A stretch of DNA of 64,000 nt, taken from contig OX422197.1 of the NCBI GenBank assembly GCA_949130485.1, positions 6,800,991 to 6,864,990 of the forward strand. The letters run 5' to 3'. The DNA comes from Agelas oroides. Taxonomy: Eukaryota > Porifera > Demospongiae > Agelasida > Agelasidae. The notes under the pieces are model-generated. The model made no database searches, had not been told where the DNA came from, and worked only from the letters and a program-made list of their open reading frames with translations. Position numbers and translations under genes: made by a program. This document shows, in pieces, positions 46,190 through 58,102 of the stretch. Numbering within the stretch: the stretch's first letter is position 1; the number at the start of each line of letters is the position of its first letter.

Positions 46190-46645
46190 TTCACCATTAG
46201 TTAGTGTGCTGTTCATGTGACATGGTGTCACGTGGTTGGTGTGCTATTCACTTGGTTTGGTGTCACGTGCTTAGTATGCTGTTCATGTAGTGTGGTATCA
46301 CGTGGTTAATGTGCTGTTCACGTTGTGTGGTGCAGATGGTTAGTGTGCTGTTCACGTGGTGTGCATGGTATCTTGTGCATGGGTTAGTGTACTGATCATG
46401 TGGTGTGGTATCACACATGGTTAGTGTGCTGATAGCGTGGTGTCACATGGTTAGTGTGCTATTCACATGGCGTGGTGTCACGTGGTTAGTGTGCTGTTGA
46501 TACGGTGGGTGTCACATGGTTAATGTGCTATTCATGTGGTGTGGTGTCACATGGTTAGTGTGCTGTTGATATGGTGTGGTGTCACGTGGTTAGTGTGCTG
46601 TTCACGTGGTGTGGTGTCACATGGTTATTCTGCTCGTAGTAAGGT
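46190..46645. repeat. 35-bp minisatellite, about 13 copies, CACGTG-rich
   Basis: Imperfect units of the type TGGTTAGTGTGCTGTTCACG + TGGTGTGGTGTCACG. Many carry CACGTG once or twice (for example at the TCACGTGG joints). Confidence 0.85.
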
Positions 46646-47174
46646 GTTGGTAGTACCATAAGCTGGGGGGAAACTTTTTTTGCCTAATAAATTATTCCGG
46701 GTTTCTTTGTCCATAATTTAAGGCTACATAATGAACAAGACCTCCAAGGATACCATGCATGTTCCATTCACGGCTCTGGCTACCACCATTATCGGTCAAC
46801 AAGTTCTTGCATGTGAAGGACAGCAAACCAATAACTGACTATGCCACTGTGGCTGTCACAAAGGTTAAAATTTTGTGGTTGGCATGGGTATTATTTAATA
46901 AAACGGAAAATTCTTCTAGCATGTTCTTGAGCATTCAGCGTAGGAGGGTGCCTTAGACACTACGTTCTTTGAAGCACTTAAAGTGCTGTATTGCTGAAAT
47001 TATATGTAGATTTTTTAATGCAAATATTCATCACTTCTTTCATAATACCCACATGTTCATGAGAATGTCTGATAATCATGTTCATGGTTATTTACAAGCC
47101 ACATCCTTGCTACAGTATCACTGAATGGAATCAGTGATCAATTTTAGCACCATACATGGTCATGCATGGGCACA
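46646..47174. other. Spacer
   Basis: Nothing recognised. Confidence 0.4.
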
Positions 47175-47615
47175 CACACATAATCCAGAGGATCTCATGG
47201 AAAGTCGCAGGATCTTCCATAGACTTTCTTTCACAGAGGTTCTACACAGTCTAGAGGAATATCTCAGGACCTCCCATAGGCCCCCCTCGTCAAAGAGACC
47301 TTCACACAGTCGCTGAAATTTCCATGAACTCTGGCCTCCACATCGTCCAGAGTATCTCGTGGGAAGTCATAGATTCTCCCATTGATTTCCTCTTCACATG
47401 GGTATCCACATAGTCAAGAAGACTTCCTTTAAGGTTCCGCTTTATGGAGACCTCCACACAACCCAGAGGGTACCAGTAGCAGACCCAGGATTTTCCATGG
47501 ACTTCTCTTCACAGGGTTCTCCACTCAATCCAAAGGATGTCATGGAAAGTTCCAGACCTCTCATGGGCTTCCTCTTCACAAAGATGTCTACACAATCCAG
47601 AGTTCATTGGAAGTC
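47175..47615. repeat. Diverged minisatellite of about 65-95 bp units
   Basis: Units with (C/A)A(A/T)(T/C)CCAGAGGATCTCATGG, (G/C)GATCTTCCATAGACTT, and CTTCACA..G.TCTACACA start near 47181, 47247, 47345, 47411, 47458, 47526 and 47591. Spacing is uneven because of indels. Confidence 0.7.
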
Positions 47616-48024
47616 CAAATAGGATGGGATGTTATGTGACGTTCACAATACATCATACAGCAAATTTTCTGCTACTTTAACTCACAAAGGGACTGAAGAT
47701 TGTGTCCCCTCAATCTTATCTCCTTATGAAAACAATTATTACATCACAGGATGTGCTGACTACAAGCTATAGTAATAAGTATACCTAGACACTAAACCAA
47801 GAAACATGAGACTCCAGAAACTCTGACATGTTGTCAAGTATACCCCAACACACGTGTACTTCAATATATGCTGCCACTTCTGATTGCAATCAAACTTTTG
47901 TCATTTCTGGACAAATCCATTCAATTCTCTCAGCCCAGCGTAAGTGCAGCAGCTACCTCATCGGCAGTTTCCTTCTAAATGCTCACAGTACATATAGAGG
48001 ATTGTGAGGGTTGGTGGTTGTCTG

Positions 48025-48215
48025 GTTGCCGTAGCTGAGTGGCAGAGCACTGGCGGCTCAAGCCAGGTGTCCTGGGTTCAACTCCCGGCAGCTGCCGGTC
48101 TTTTCACTTTCCTCTGTTTTCGCCTCATAACATTCTAGGTGGTAGTGACACATATTGCATTTATCAACACTTCAACAGCACTATGATGCAGGACTGGTAT
48201 TAAAACATCAGAGTA
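48025..48215 (+). mobile_element. tRNA-derived SINE
   Basis: 48025-48096 reads as a tRNA-like head. It has an A box TAGCTGAGTGGCAGAGC, an anticodon-arm stem CTGGC/GCCAG and a B box GGTTCAACTCC with a matching T stem. The acceptor stem pairs only in part and the base before the anticodon is not T, so it is unlikely to be a working tRNA. A non-tRNA body follows to about 48215. This head differs from the 34.4-kb SINE. Confidence 0.6.
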
Positions 48216-49036
48216 AGGATGGATGGTATTATTTCTCCTTTAGTATAAACGAGCAAAGTAACCGCACCCCAAGATGCTCATAGGAGGTTAGTGCTGCAGG
48301 TTTACCTTGGCTCAAACACTTTAGAGTTCAGTGATCTACATAGGTGAAATCTTTGTTAGTAGGCTTTAGGAAAACAAAGTTCACTGCTACTTAGCTACAA
48401 GACCTGAAGTAGAAAGCCTTAGAGTTTAGAGTTTTGTGATTTCTTAAGAAAAGCTTTACTCTCAAGGGAGGAGTCAGACATCAGTTTATCAATCGTGAAT
48501 AGAAAGGCACGCCTCCACCTGCTTTGTACTAGCGCATTACGCACGTAATAACAGCCTGAAGCAGGTAGCGCGCTCAATATACGCAATGATTTTATATGTA
48601 GTATATTGAACGTGTGACGTCACGATGTGAAAAAATCACTTCGGGAGTCGCTGTGAGGGGTGAGGGTGGTGTAGCTGGTGAAGGGAGAGTTGTTGCTTTA
48701 CCAAAGTTTCATTCATGGGGTAAGTGCACCATGCCATTAACGAATATCAACTCAGATTGGATGTTCAATGCTTCCTCCGGCCTGTGTATTATATTGGGTT
48801 ATATTAATTAGTTATATTATTTACGCGGGTCCTTTAAGTTGCATCTTGGGGTTATTCTTGGGGTTATTCTTGGGGTTATTTGCGGGTCCTTTAAGTTGCA
48901 TCTTGGGGTGTAACCAGGTGTATGTACCGTTTTTTTTTTTAACCAAACCAAGCTTTGGTGAAGGTGTATCAACAGGATTGTCCATATCAGGATAACTTCC
49001 AGACTTCACCAGACTTCAGAACTACCTGGTTAGTAA
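48216..49036. other. Spacer with short direct repeats
   Basis: TGACGTCA, a palindromic CRE-type site, is at 48615-48622. 48835-48907 holds two copies of GCGGGTCCTTTAAGTTGCAT + CTTGGGG around three TTATTCTTGGGG-type units. No gene is supported. Confidence 0.5.
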
Positions 49037-49200
49037 TGACATGGTGAGCAGGAGAAGGGTGGCCAGAAATTACATGAATATCAACTACGCCGCTCAATCA
49101 GCATGGGTGATGGGAACTTCACTACTAGCACCACTAGATTTAGACTCCAAGGACACAAGTGGACTGCAGAGCATAGTCCTTCTTTGGATGAACTTAGTAA
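49037..49200 (+). repeat. Duplicated exon-like segment (also 50541-50680)
   Basis: Both copies begin GAGCAGGAGAA(G/A)GGTGGCCAG, then AAATTACATGAATATCAACTA. Copy 1 stays open for about 52 codons (EQEKGGQKLHEYQLRRS...); copy 2 opens in the same frame for 43. They flank the decayed ROCO piece, so the whole 1.5-kb stretch may be an old tandem duplication. The product is unknown. Confidence 0.5.
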
Positions 49201-50039
49201 TTAGTAATGAGCAAATGTGATACATCTACCCAAAACAAAGACCTGACTCAGCACATATTAAATTGGAAATTTTGCAAGTGTGATCAGGCCCTTGTTCCGG
49301 CTGTAAGGCAGGTCCTGGGAAGGATGAGATTACTTTAGTATAGTGTCAGTGCCTGTTCCTTTTGAGTACAAAGGTGCATTTACATCGTGGATGAGACATT
49401 GGTGATACTGAGAAATGGCACCCCCAACAACAACTGCTCATTCTTTTCCTGTACCCAGTTTTATCCGAGGTCAAGGATTCCACAAGTATCAACGAATACA
49501 GACACCCAGAAATGAAGACGACCACTATTCAGTAGCTTTTTCGAAGAGGAAAAGTGGGCACTTAGCTACCATGGGAAATATCAAAAGAATATTGCTTGTT
49601 TGTCTTGGTCATCTAGTATTTCGCTTTTTGATGGTTGTGTGCTAGAATTTCAAGAACTTGGAAGCAGAGCATTCTTCAGCAGCTTGGTGAAGTGTTTCAT
49701 CCTTGCTGTCACTGCTATCTCTTAAACCTCACCTTGCTGATGCAAAGGGTTAGTGCCAATGGCTTATTAAGTTGCCAAATGCAAGTCACAGTGCACCATT
49801 AAAAGGTGTTTTCTGATTATGATCTAACATTACAGTTGGGATGATTAATTTTTATTGTTGCGTTCCATTATTATTATTACTTGAGTGACTCGTATTAAAT
49901 GCACCAGAATAAAGCCAGTCAGAAGTGCACCTGCATACCAGGTATAGTATACACTTTCACTTTTAGGACCGTATATGGTCATGCATGGTACCCCAATCCC
50001 AGGTTCTATACTAATGGTAAGGAAATTTCAGCTCAGTTG
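49201..50039. other. Spacer with one unassigned open frame
   Basis: 49415-49645 is a 76-codon ATG frame (starts MAPPTTTAHSFPVPSF and ends in a hydrophobic stretch). It has no domain or splice support. 49195-49300 is the inverted copy of the 37.4-kb repeat. Confidence 0.3.
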
Positions 50040-50480
50040 TTTGGGTTCCTCCAACAGCAGCATTGCGTCGTGTCACTTTTCATGATCAGACCACCAGCAC
50101 TTAGAATCAGGCCACTACTACACTACTACCTTACTGAATGATTTGATGAATCAAACTTGCCATTGCACAGAACCAAAGTGTCTGAAGAATCCAGAATCTC
50201 ACTAGCTCAAACTCTGATTGACAGCAAGAGGCCAGCCTCAGTTGTACGACCTCCATCCCATCTTCGTCTGCTGCACAACTAGCATTGTCCTTGTCTAGCA
50301 AATTTGTGACCACCTCAAGAATGCCCCACAGTGAATATTATGAGAAGGGCAAACTCCGTGGCATAACCCCTTACAAACCTGGTGAGCTTGACTCACACGA
50401 TGCAGTCACATCCAAGAGAAGGCAATCGCACACACAGGTCATACACATACATCTCCTTTTCACTCCAGAAAGTATTCTAG
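50040..50480 (+). pseudogene. Decayed ROCO fragment
   Basis: The stretch aligns with the linker and switch-II region of ROCO gene 2 (about 52260-52790). It keeps CCAACAGCAGC, a GATCAGAC-ACCAG block, GCCACTACTA, and a GGCCAGCCTCAGTTGTACGA counterpart of the DSGGQPQFYD codons (now ARGQPQLYDL), then a CCCATCTTCGTC match. It has several in-frame stops and frame changes. It is 1.5 kb upstream of gene 2, so it is probably debris of a tandem copy. Confidence 0.75.
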
Positions 50481-50680
50481 CCTAGCTGTCACAACAGGCT
50501 TGCTACAACTGTAAACTGCTCTAGCTTTTCGTCAAGCTGAGCAGGAGAAAGGTGGCCAGAAATTACATGAATATCAACTAATACCACTGAATCAGCTGAG
50601 AACTTCACTACTGGTACCTGACTTCTCTGAGTGCACAAGCGGACTACAGAGCATGTTCTTCTTACTATGAATGTTTAACT

Positions 50681-51940
50681 CAGATTATCAGTCTGCGAGT
50701 CATAGATAGCTTCCTCTCACATAATTAGTTGTGATCTCTCCTATCCCAATTGAGATGCTTACATAACAGCAAGAACATTTCCCTTCAAATGGAAATTAAT
50801 GTGTACCATGAGATGAAAATCTTATAAGTGTGTACTTTAGATTGCCATATTTGCACAGGGGTTAATGAAGTATAGACCTTGCCTAGCCAAGTGGTGTTTC
50901 TATTTCCTTGCATGACATGTTAGTGAGCCGTGATTTCTTACCCTGAGAATCTAGAGGCATCAGTTGGGGTACCAAGTGTGTACATTTATAGCTTGGGAAA
51001 CAACTGTGAGAAGCATGCCCATAATTTTTGTGCTCTCTCTTGTACACTCCTTCAGCCATGACATCAATTTACTACTAACATCTAGCTGGCTTTTATATGT
51101 CTCCTTGTTTGTACTCATGCAGCACTTTTCTTCTTGCAATTCAACCCTGACTTTTAAGTTGAGCTCCTGTTGTGACACAGCTGCTTCTCTTGATCCCAAC
51201 CAGTTTACCTAATATGATCTAGTAACAGTGTAGTACCGGATGATCTTGGCACACAAGTACTATACTTCCTCACTGTTGTACTGCAGAGACAGTTTAGTGG
51301 GAGGCAGTCTGTCATCAAACATAAGATCAGAAGTAGTATATGAAGCACTTGACTTCAACTCATCTTTCAACTAATACACAATACTAACTCTTTAGCTCCA
51401 TTCACCGCTGCTTCCCTTATTGTGTCTCTCTCCTTTACCCTGTGCATTGTGCATTGCCTTTGCTTTCTTGAGTTCTCCTGGTCTGGGCGTGCCATGATTG
51501 GAGTATTCAGATTATGTTTTGTAGTTAGAGCAGGAGCTTATGAACCATTTGTGGTGCTCATAAGGTCCTGGTTGGAGTGATACACAAATGTGTACAGATA
51601 ATTGGGCAGATATCCACAACTGGAACCTCTCGCTTGATCCTGTAGCTGGTTCTGCTCATGTATATAAAACCATTTCATACAAAGGTACTGAAGAGTGTAC
51701 CACCTGCACTCTCATCCTAGTGTAGGCTGACAGTGTATGGTAGGGGCTCCCCATAAGTTGAACTTCTTTTCAGTGTGCCAGTCATCCAAATGTGACTTTC
51801 TGTTACATACTTATTCATGGTCTCTCCTCTGACTGTAAGGAAACAATTGTTGGTGTTCATTAATTATTCTACAACCCACTGTGTGATTGGTATGTATGGT
51901 ACCCTGTCATTATAGAAACTGGATACTTGTTCTCCCACAG
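50681..51940. other. Spacer upstream of ROCO gene 2
   Basis: 50960-51199 is open on the minus strand (79 codons, contains QQELNLKVRVELQEEK) but lacks other support. The 5' exon of ROCO gene 2 must lie in or before this stretch, and I could not identify it. Confidence 0.35.
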
Positions 51941-54906
51941 AATCCAAACGGTTTTTGGAAGAAGCCCTACGAAAGGGAACTATTCTCGCCCGAATAAACA
52001 AGTGCATCCTTACCGGCTCAGCGGGAACCGGCAAAACACACGTCATGCACCTACTGCTGGGACTGAAACCACCAATCGTTCGCTGCAGCACACCGTGTGC
52101 TAAGGCTCCCATCCGTGTTGTGAGCACGATAAGAATCAAGTGCGAAGATGAAGGGTGGGTGGTGGTAGACATAAAAGAGCTAGAAAACATACTAGCTAGT
52201 GTTATCCCAGTTCTTTGGGATGCTCTTCCTGAGGAAGAGGAAGTTCAAGCTCGATCGTTTGAGTCTCTATTCCAACAGCAGCTATCAAGTGGTGTTACCC
52301 ACGATAAGGCTACACCCACTTTCCAAGATCAGGCTACACCCACTTCCCAGGATTCACCATCATCGACCTCCCAGGATCAGACAACCAGCTCAACTTCAGA
52401 TGCTCCAAAACAGGCCACTACTAGCTTACTGGATGATCTGGTGAAGCGATTGAATCAACTTGCCAAAAGCACCGAAGAGTCAGAAGAATCCAGAGATTTT
52501 AGTAATGCGAACTGGATTCACCTGATTGACAGCGGTGGCCAGCCACAATTCTATGACCTCTTTCCCATCTTCATCCGCCATGCCACTAGCATTCTTCTTG
52601 TCCAGCGACTTTGTGACCGCCTTAACGACCGTCCCACAGTGGAATACTATGATGGGGATGGTGCTCTGGTTGGTATACCCTATCTATCCCTCTTCACAAA
52701 CCTGGAGACTGTGATGTGCTTGGCTCGCACAATGCACTCACATCCAACAGAAGGCAAGCATCCAAAGATCATGGTAGCTTGCACACACAGGGATATGGAG
52801 GGAAAATGTTCTGAAACACGAGCCGAGAAGAACAAGACACTCTTCAATCTTCTCCATCCTCTCTTTCCCGATGACCTAGTACTCTATGGAGATGCTATGG
52901 AGCCCATTTTCCCTCTGAACGCAAAAGAACCAGATGAAGAAGACAAGAGGGTTGCCAAGCTTCTCAGGCAAGCAATCGAGAGCTCTGCCCCTGATCCAGT
53001 GGAGCTTCCACTTTGGTGGTACTTCCTGGAGATAGGACTTGCAAGACTAGCGGCTATGCTAGGCAGAAGGATTCTGAGTCGAAAAGAATGTCTCAGTGTA
53101 GCCCACAACTTGAGGTTCCCTGAGGAGGAGTTCCGTGCTGCGTTGCAGTATTTCGATAAACTCAACCTCTGCCTTTACTATCCCACTGTGCTTCCAGACG
53201 TGGTGTTCAGTGACCCGCAAGTGCCACTGGACAAGGCTTCCGAACTAGTGCAGCAAAGTTACAAGCTTAGGGAAGGTAAACAAGGTAAGATGTCTCAGGG
53301 TCCACAAGAAGCTTTAGAAGCCAAGTGGCTCAAGTTTCGCGATCAAGGTATTGTTCGCTGTGAGTTTCTTGAGAAGTTTCCCAAGCACTATAGAGATAGG
53401 CTGTTCACTCCAAGTGATGTCCTCCTTCTTTTTGAACACCTTCTGATTCTTGCTCCCCTCACAAAGGGTGACTATTTCATGCCATCACTTTTGCAGATTA
53501 TTCCTACTGAGGAACTTAACAAACACGAAATTTCTTCTCCAGCAGCAGCTCCACTTCTCATCCACTTCTCTCACGGTTGGCCTCGCAATGGAATTTTCTG
53601 TTGTCTAGTGGTGTACCTGATCAACCACTGCCAGTGGCAGGTCGTACTTCCTGGCAAAGGATCTCCCATTCTCACTGCCAGGAACTGTGTCAAGTTCAGG
53701 TTACCAAACCATCCTTGTACAGTTACATTAATAGACTCTTTCACTCACTTCGAAGTTTATGTCAAAAGCTCGTTCTTTTGTGAGATCTGCACCAAGGTTT
53801 GTCCCAGCATTCGGAACTCCATATTTAATGGGATTGATGCAGCTTCTAATACACTTCGATACAATAATGCAAAGCCATCCCCAGCTCTTCTTTGCCACCA
53901 CTCTGACAGTGACAATGGTCAGACCAGCAGCAGTACCACCACCCTTCCACCACATGCAGCCACTATCACAAATGACCATGAGTACTGGCTATGTACCGTG
54001 GACGCCGATGTTAGTGGAAAGCTGACTGAGATGGAGAAAGTTTGGCTCCAACCAGAGGTAGCCTTAGCAGGTAATGACCATAGCTCATTTTGTTAGTTCC
54101 CTTGCAATGGTTCAGATTTGTTTTTTGGCCTATGTTCTTCATTGCTGTGATTCTTTACATTCTCATTAAATCCTCACATTTCCTAGGTGATGAAATGATT
54201 GCCTTTGAGCCTGAACAACATCATTCCTCCACACAAGTCTCCCAACACGAAGGTAAGGCAGCTATAATGTGTATAGCTATTTGAATGTTAATGTTTACTA
54301 AGGCAGCAGGGTCAATTTCGGAATACAGTATATTTTGTGCATGGCTAATCCTTCCCACAATGCTATAAGGGATGGGAGAAGGTCTAGCCTTGGGTATGAG
54401 GCTAGTCCCACTATTAACTGGTTCCCATCTGTAGGTGCAGTATCAACTCCACAGAGAAGACTCTGTTCCCCACTTCCCCCCACCTCTCCAACCTCCAAAG
54501 TTGATACACTTGGTAAGTGTTCAGTGTATGCAAACTTGATTATGTGCAAACAACTAAGTAAATTGTCATATTTCATTTTCCATCAATAACTCCATATTTC
54601 TACTCTTTACCTCTAGCTGAGAAGGACTTGGTTTACATAACAGACTACCTACTAGACATGGAGAAGGAGCACATCTATAATGTTGGACTGGTCCTGGGGC
54701 TTCGACACAGCAAACTTAAAACAATGATGGACTCAGCTACTTTCTGTGATGATGTTATTGCTGCATGGCTACGAAAAGAGGACCAAGTTTCAGAGAAGGG
54801 GGAGCCAAGCTGGACAGTTCTCGTTGATGCACTGAAACATCGTAGAGTTGGACAAACAGGAATTGCCAACAGCATAGCAAAAGACCATTTAGGAGAACTT
54901 GACTAG
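51941..54906 (+). CDS. ROCO-type GTPase (Roc-COR) with death domain, gene 2
   Basis: Four exons fit: 51941-54070, 54187-54252, 54435-54512 and 54617-54906 (stop TAG), all GT-AG and phase 1. The first exon begins after TTCTCCCACAG, exactly where gene 1 has its acceptor, and has no ATG near its start, so a 5' exon is missing. From the first full codon (51943), GSAGTGKTH is the P-loop at about 25-33, and CSTPCAK follows. After the Ser/Thr/Gln/Asp-rich linker come DSGGQ and THRD. The COR region matches gene 1 very closely (PLWWYFLEIGLARLAAMLGR). The tail differs: two short exons rich in Ser, Pro and Gln, then a death domain (ITDYLLDMEKEHIYNVGLVL ... WTVLVDALKHRRVGQTGIAN) unlike that of gene 1. 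About 853 residues are visible. The predicted role is a GTP-dependent switch feeding death-domain assembly in the cytosol; the partner is unknown. Confidence 0.85.
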
Positions 54907-56070
54907 CTCCATCTGACGCTCACCACTGTTTCGTTTTCTCATGATGCCTCTTAACTTTTTGTACAACACCCTTATCATGTGTAATAATTGTGATCACTTT
55001 TTTAGTACATTTTTTTTTTGCCTTACACTGCACTTCATATTGGTTCAAACACATGGGAGTAACCTGAAAGTAGCATGAGAGCCACAAGAGTGAAATACAA
55101 TGTTAATGTTACGAATTGGAGATGCGTATGATATTGCTGGTTATAACATCACCAAAATTGATGCCAATTCTACAGATACAGCCACAATTTCAGAGTAACC
55201 ACAGTTCTCTGATGAAACATCAGATTCTTCAATTTTGGAAGCATAGTCACTGGTATGTTGCATGTGAGTCATGAATTAGCTCAGATGGTATGGCAGTGCG
55301 GATGAAATGCCATGCAGATGTTATCGCAGTGCACTCCAGCATCTCAATGAAGACAACACATTTATAGAGTTCCCTGGGTAGAAACTGACTGCCCCCTACA
55401 CACTCCCACTCCCACAGACACTAAACCCTTTCTGCTGTAATGATCAATGCTGGGGAGGTGACAGTGCACTAGAAGGTGGTGTCTGACTTAAGGGACTACC
55501 TGTACCTGTGCATTGGCTCCTTATTGAAGTCTACTGGATAACTAATTTGCTGACAACAGGACAGTTTGTGGTTATATCATGTGATTGGTTTGAGCGAGTA
55601 TGAGTTTATATTGCATTAGCCCAAACCTTACAGCACTAGTACATAGACCCCCACCCACACACAACACACACACAGGTTCCATTCTTGCCACTGTAGAAAT
55701 TACCGGTAGATCAATGCCAGAATGTGAAAGCAGTCGATTTCAGTAATGCTTGGGTGGATCCCAATAGATCAGTCAGATTCATACAGATGTGTTCCAAACA
55801 CTTGATTTGTGTGAGCAGTATGTCAGATAACTGTACAGCAGTCACCAGTGAATTCATGACTACAGGATATGCAGCCAACTTGGACACAGCAAGCACAAGT
55901 TAGTGAGAGATTGGACATGCCAGGGGCAGCTCATTAAGCATTACAGCTCACCACACTAAGAACAGAAACTCTGAGAATCTAACAGTTGCGTTTGTGTGGC
56001 CTGGATTCCAAAAACACCACCATTTATAACAATAATAATTTGCTTTGACATGCATGTTTGGGCTATCATG
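54907..56070. other. Spacer with module shared with 10.2-10.4 kb
   Basis: 55425-55535 repeats GTGACAGTGCACTAGA, GACTTAAGGGACTACCTGTA and ATTGGCTCC in the order seen after ROCO gene 1. 55710-55770 carries the next piece (AATGTGAAAGCA; GCTTGGGTGGATCC) inverted. No gene is supported. Confidence 0.6.
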
Positions 56071-56667
56071 AAGTAACTTGCCCCCCGAAGTGAAATGTCC
56101 CCTGGGGGCAACTTACCTCAAAGTAAACTGTTCCCTGGGGACAACTTACTTCGAAGTGAACTTGAAGTGATATATGCCTCCCCACACTGGTGCAAAGGAT
56201 AGTCAATGTCAACCTTGTGCTAACGTAGTCAGATCACTAGCTGTCATGAAGTGCCATAAAAGAAGCATGCATACTGTGCTAATGCATTGTAGTCATGGAT
56301 CTCGAATAATCAGAAACAATTCTGGCACCAGTAAACAGAGGAGAGATGGTTGCTCTGAATAGTGCATGTATTGTGTACTACATAGGCTAAATAGTACTAA
56401 AATTTTATTGAAATAATTATCATTGCCTTGTTGACCGTTTTCTTTCAGATAGCTAGAATACTCTTTACTTACTATGAAGTACATCGCTGGACATTACCGT
56501 TTGAAGTAAGTTGTGACCTGGACAGTTTACTATGAAACAAGCTGTTCCCTCACAAGGGGGGGGGGGGGCAAGCTACTTGAAGGGAGACACTTTAATCTGA
56601 AGTATCCAGGGAACAACTTACTTCGAAGTTTCCCCCTGGACACCTTACTTCAGGAGGCAAGTTACTT
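56071..56667. mobile_element. Foldback element (AAGTAACTTGCC ends), copy 2
   Basis: AAGTAACTTGCCCCCCGAAG at the left and GGAGGCAAGTTACTT at the right head inverted repeats of about 65 bp. The middle (56160-56500) is shared with copy 1 at 18971-19454, which lacks the first 24 bp and a small inner stretch. Confidence 0.7.
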
Positions 56668-56977
56668 TGTGACAAGGCTGGGCTTGGGATTCCACTCCAC
56701 GCACAGTATCGATGTATGGGACTGGAAGATGCTAACATAATGCTGCTAACACCTTGTCTTATTCCTGAAATCAAAATGGACAACTATGTGGGACAAAGGG
56801 TGGTCAGCAATATGCAGTGAGCTGGTTCTCATACTGTGACCTGGTCACAGCTGGACATGTTGGAATGAGCCCATCTACTACAGACTGCAGTCACACTGGG
56901 AGGATACTGGATGTGAGCAACAGTGAGGTTGAAATTATACGATCATAGGCACTTGCAACTCATACTTCACAGTGCTA

Positions 56978-58101
56978 GAGGAAGTTATCGATGTTCGGAC
57001 ACCAGCGATAATCGGACGCTCGTACACAAAGACTAAGCCACGCAGATACTGGGTTATGCCACTGAAAGGAAGGTGGAGTCCACCGTATCCGGCGACTGAA
57101 AAATGGAGCTCGATCGTCAATCTCCGCTTGTGCAAGGGGCGATTAGCGTACAATTTCGGACCATACGATAATCGGATGAAATAATGTGTTTTCGGACGTC
57201 GCTTCCTGCTCCCTTTCTGAAGCAACTCTCGGCAAGATTTCAGCACTGTTGGAAAGCTGCAAGACCCTGCTGCTGCACGCCTGATATTCGTCCCCGTAGC
57301 TGCCTTGGGCGCTGAGGGGTGTTGCCGAAAATTGAGTGGGTTGCTCCATCAATGATCGGACAGTGGATTTACGTATTTTTTCGCCGTGGACACCCCCAGC
57401 TATGCAATAGGCAAACAATACTAGTATCATTAGAATCCACAGGTCCTTACCAACGTAATGGTGCAAGTCTCGTCTTTATGCGTTGCGTGGTTCTCGAGAT
57501 ACAATTGTTTTTTCGCCTTCATACGGGCCTAGTTACAGGAAACTAAATTTCTGAAGTACATGAATCAAGAACTATCGTATCTCGAGAACCACACAACGCA
57601 TTAAGACAAGACCTGCACCGTTACGTTGGTAAGGACCTGTGGATTCCAATGATACTAGTATTGTTTGCGTATTGCATAACTGGGGGTGTCCACGGCGAAA
57701 AAATACGTAAATCCACTGTCCGATCATTGATGGAGCAACCCACTCAATTTTCGGCAACACCCCTCAGCGCCCAAGGCAGCTACGGGGACGAATATCAGGC
57801 GTGCAGCAGCAGGGTCTTGCAGCTTGCCAACAGTGCTGAAATCTTGCCGAGAGTTGCTTCAGAAAGGGAGCAGGAAGCGGCGTCCGAAAACACATTACTT
57901 CATCCGATTATCGTATGGTCCGAAATTGTACGTTAATCACCCCTTGCACAAGCGGGGATTGACGATCGAGCTCCATTTTTCAGTCGCCGGATACGGTGGA
58001 CGCCACCTTCCTTTCAGTGGCATAACCCAGTATCTGCGTGGCTTAGTATCCGTGTACGAGCGTCCGATTATCGCTGGTGTCCGAACATCGATAACTTCCT
58101 C
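56978..58101. mobile_element. 1,124-bp foldback element with 525-bp arms
   Basis: 56978-57502 and 57577-58101 are inverted copies of equal length with about twenty differences by eye; the loop is 74 bp. The ends are GAGGAAGTTATCGATGTTCG and the complement. TA (or CTA) is duplicated at 56976-56977 and 58102-58103. The paralogous stretch at 19763-19764 is uninterrupted, an empty site. CGATAATCGGA occurs twice in each arm. The ORFs of 60-107 codons are mirror images of one another and show no known domain. It is a non-autonomous Tc1/mariner- or Harbinger-like element by duplication length. Confidence 0.9.
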
Positions 58102-58102
58102 T

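Noticed and set aside
48025-48096. Functional tRNA gene
   Set aside because: Acceptor stem pairs only partly, the base before the anticodon is not T, and a SINE-like body follows.
48615-48622. TGACGTCA as a CREB-type promoter
   Set aside because: One 8-bp site with no gene start nearby is weak evidence.
50960-51199. 79-codon minus-strand frame
   Set aside because: Coding-like residue mix but no domain, splice or copy support.
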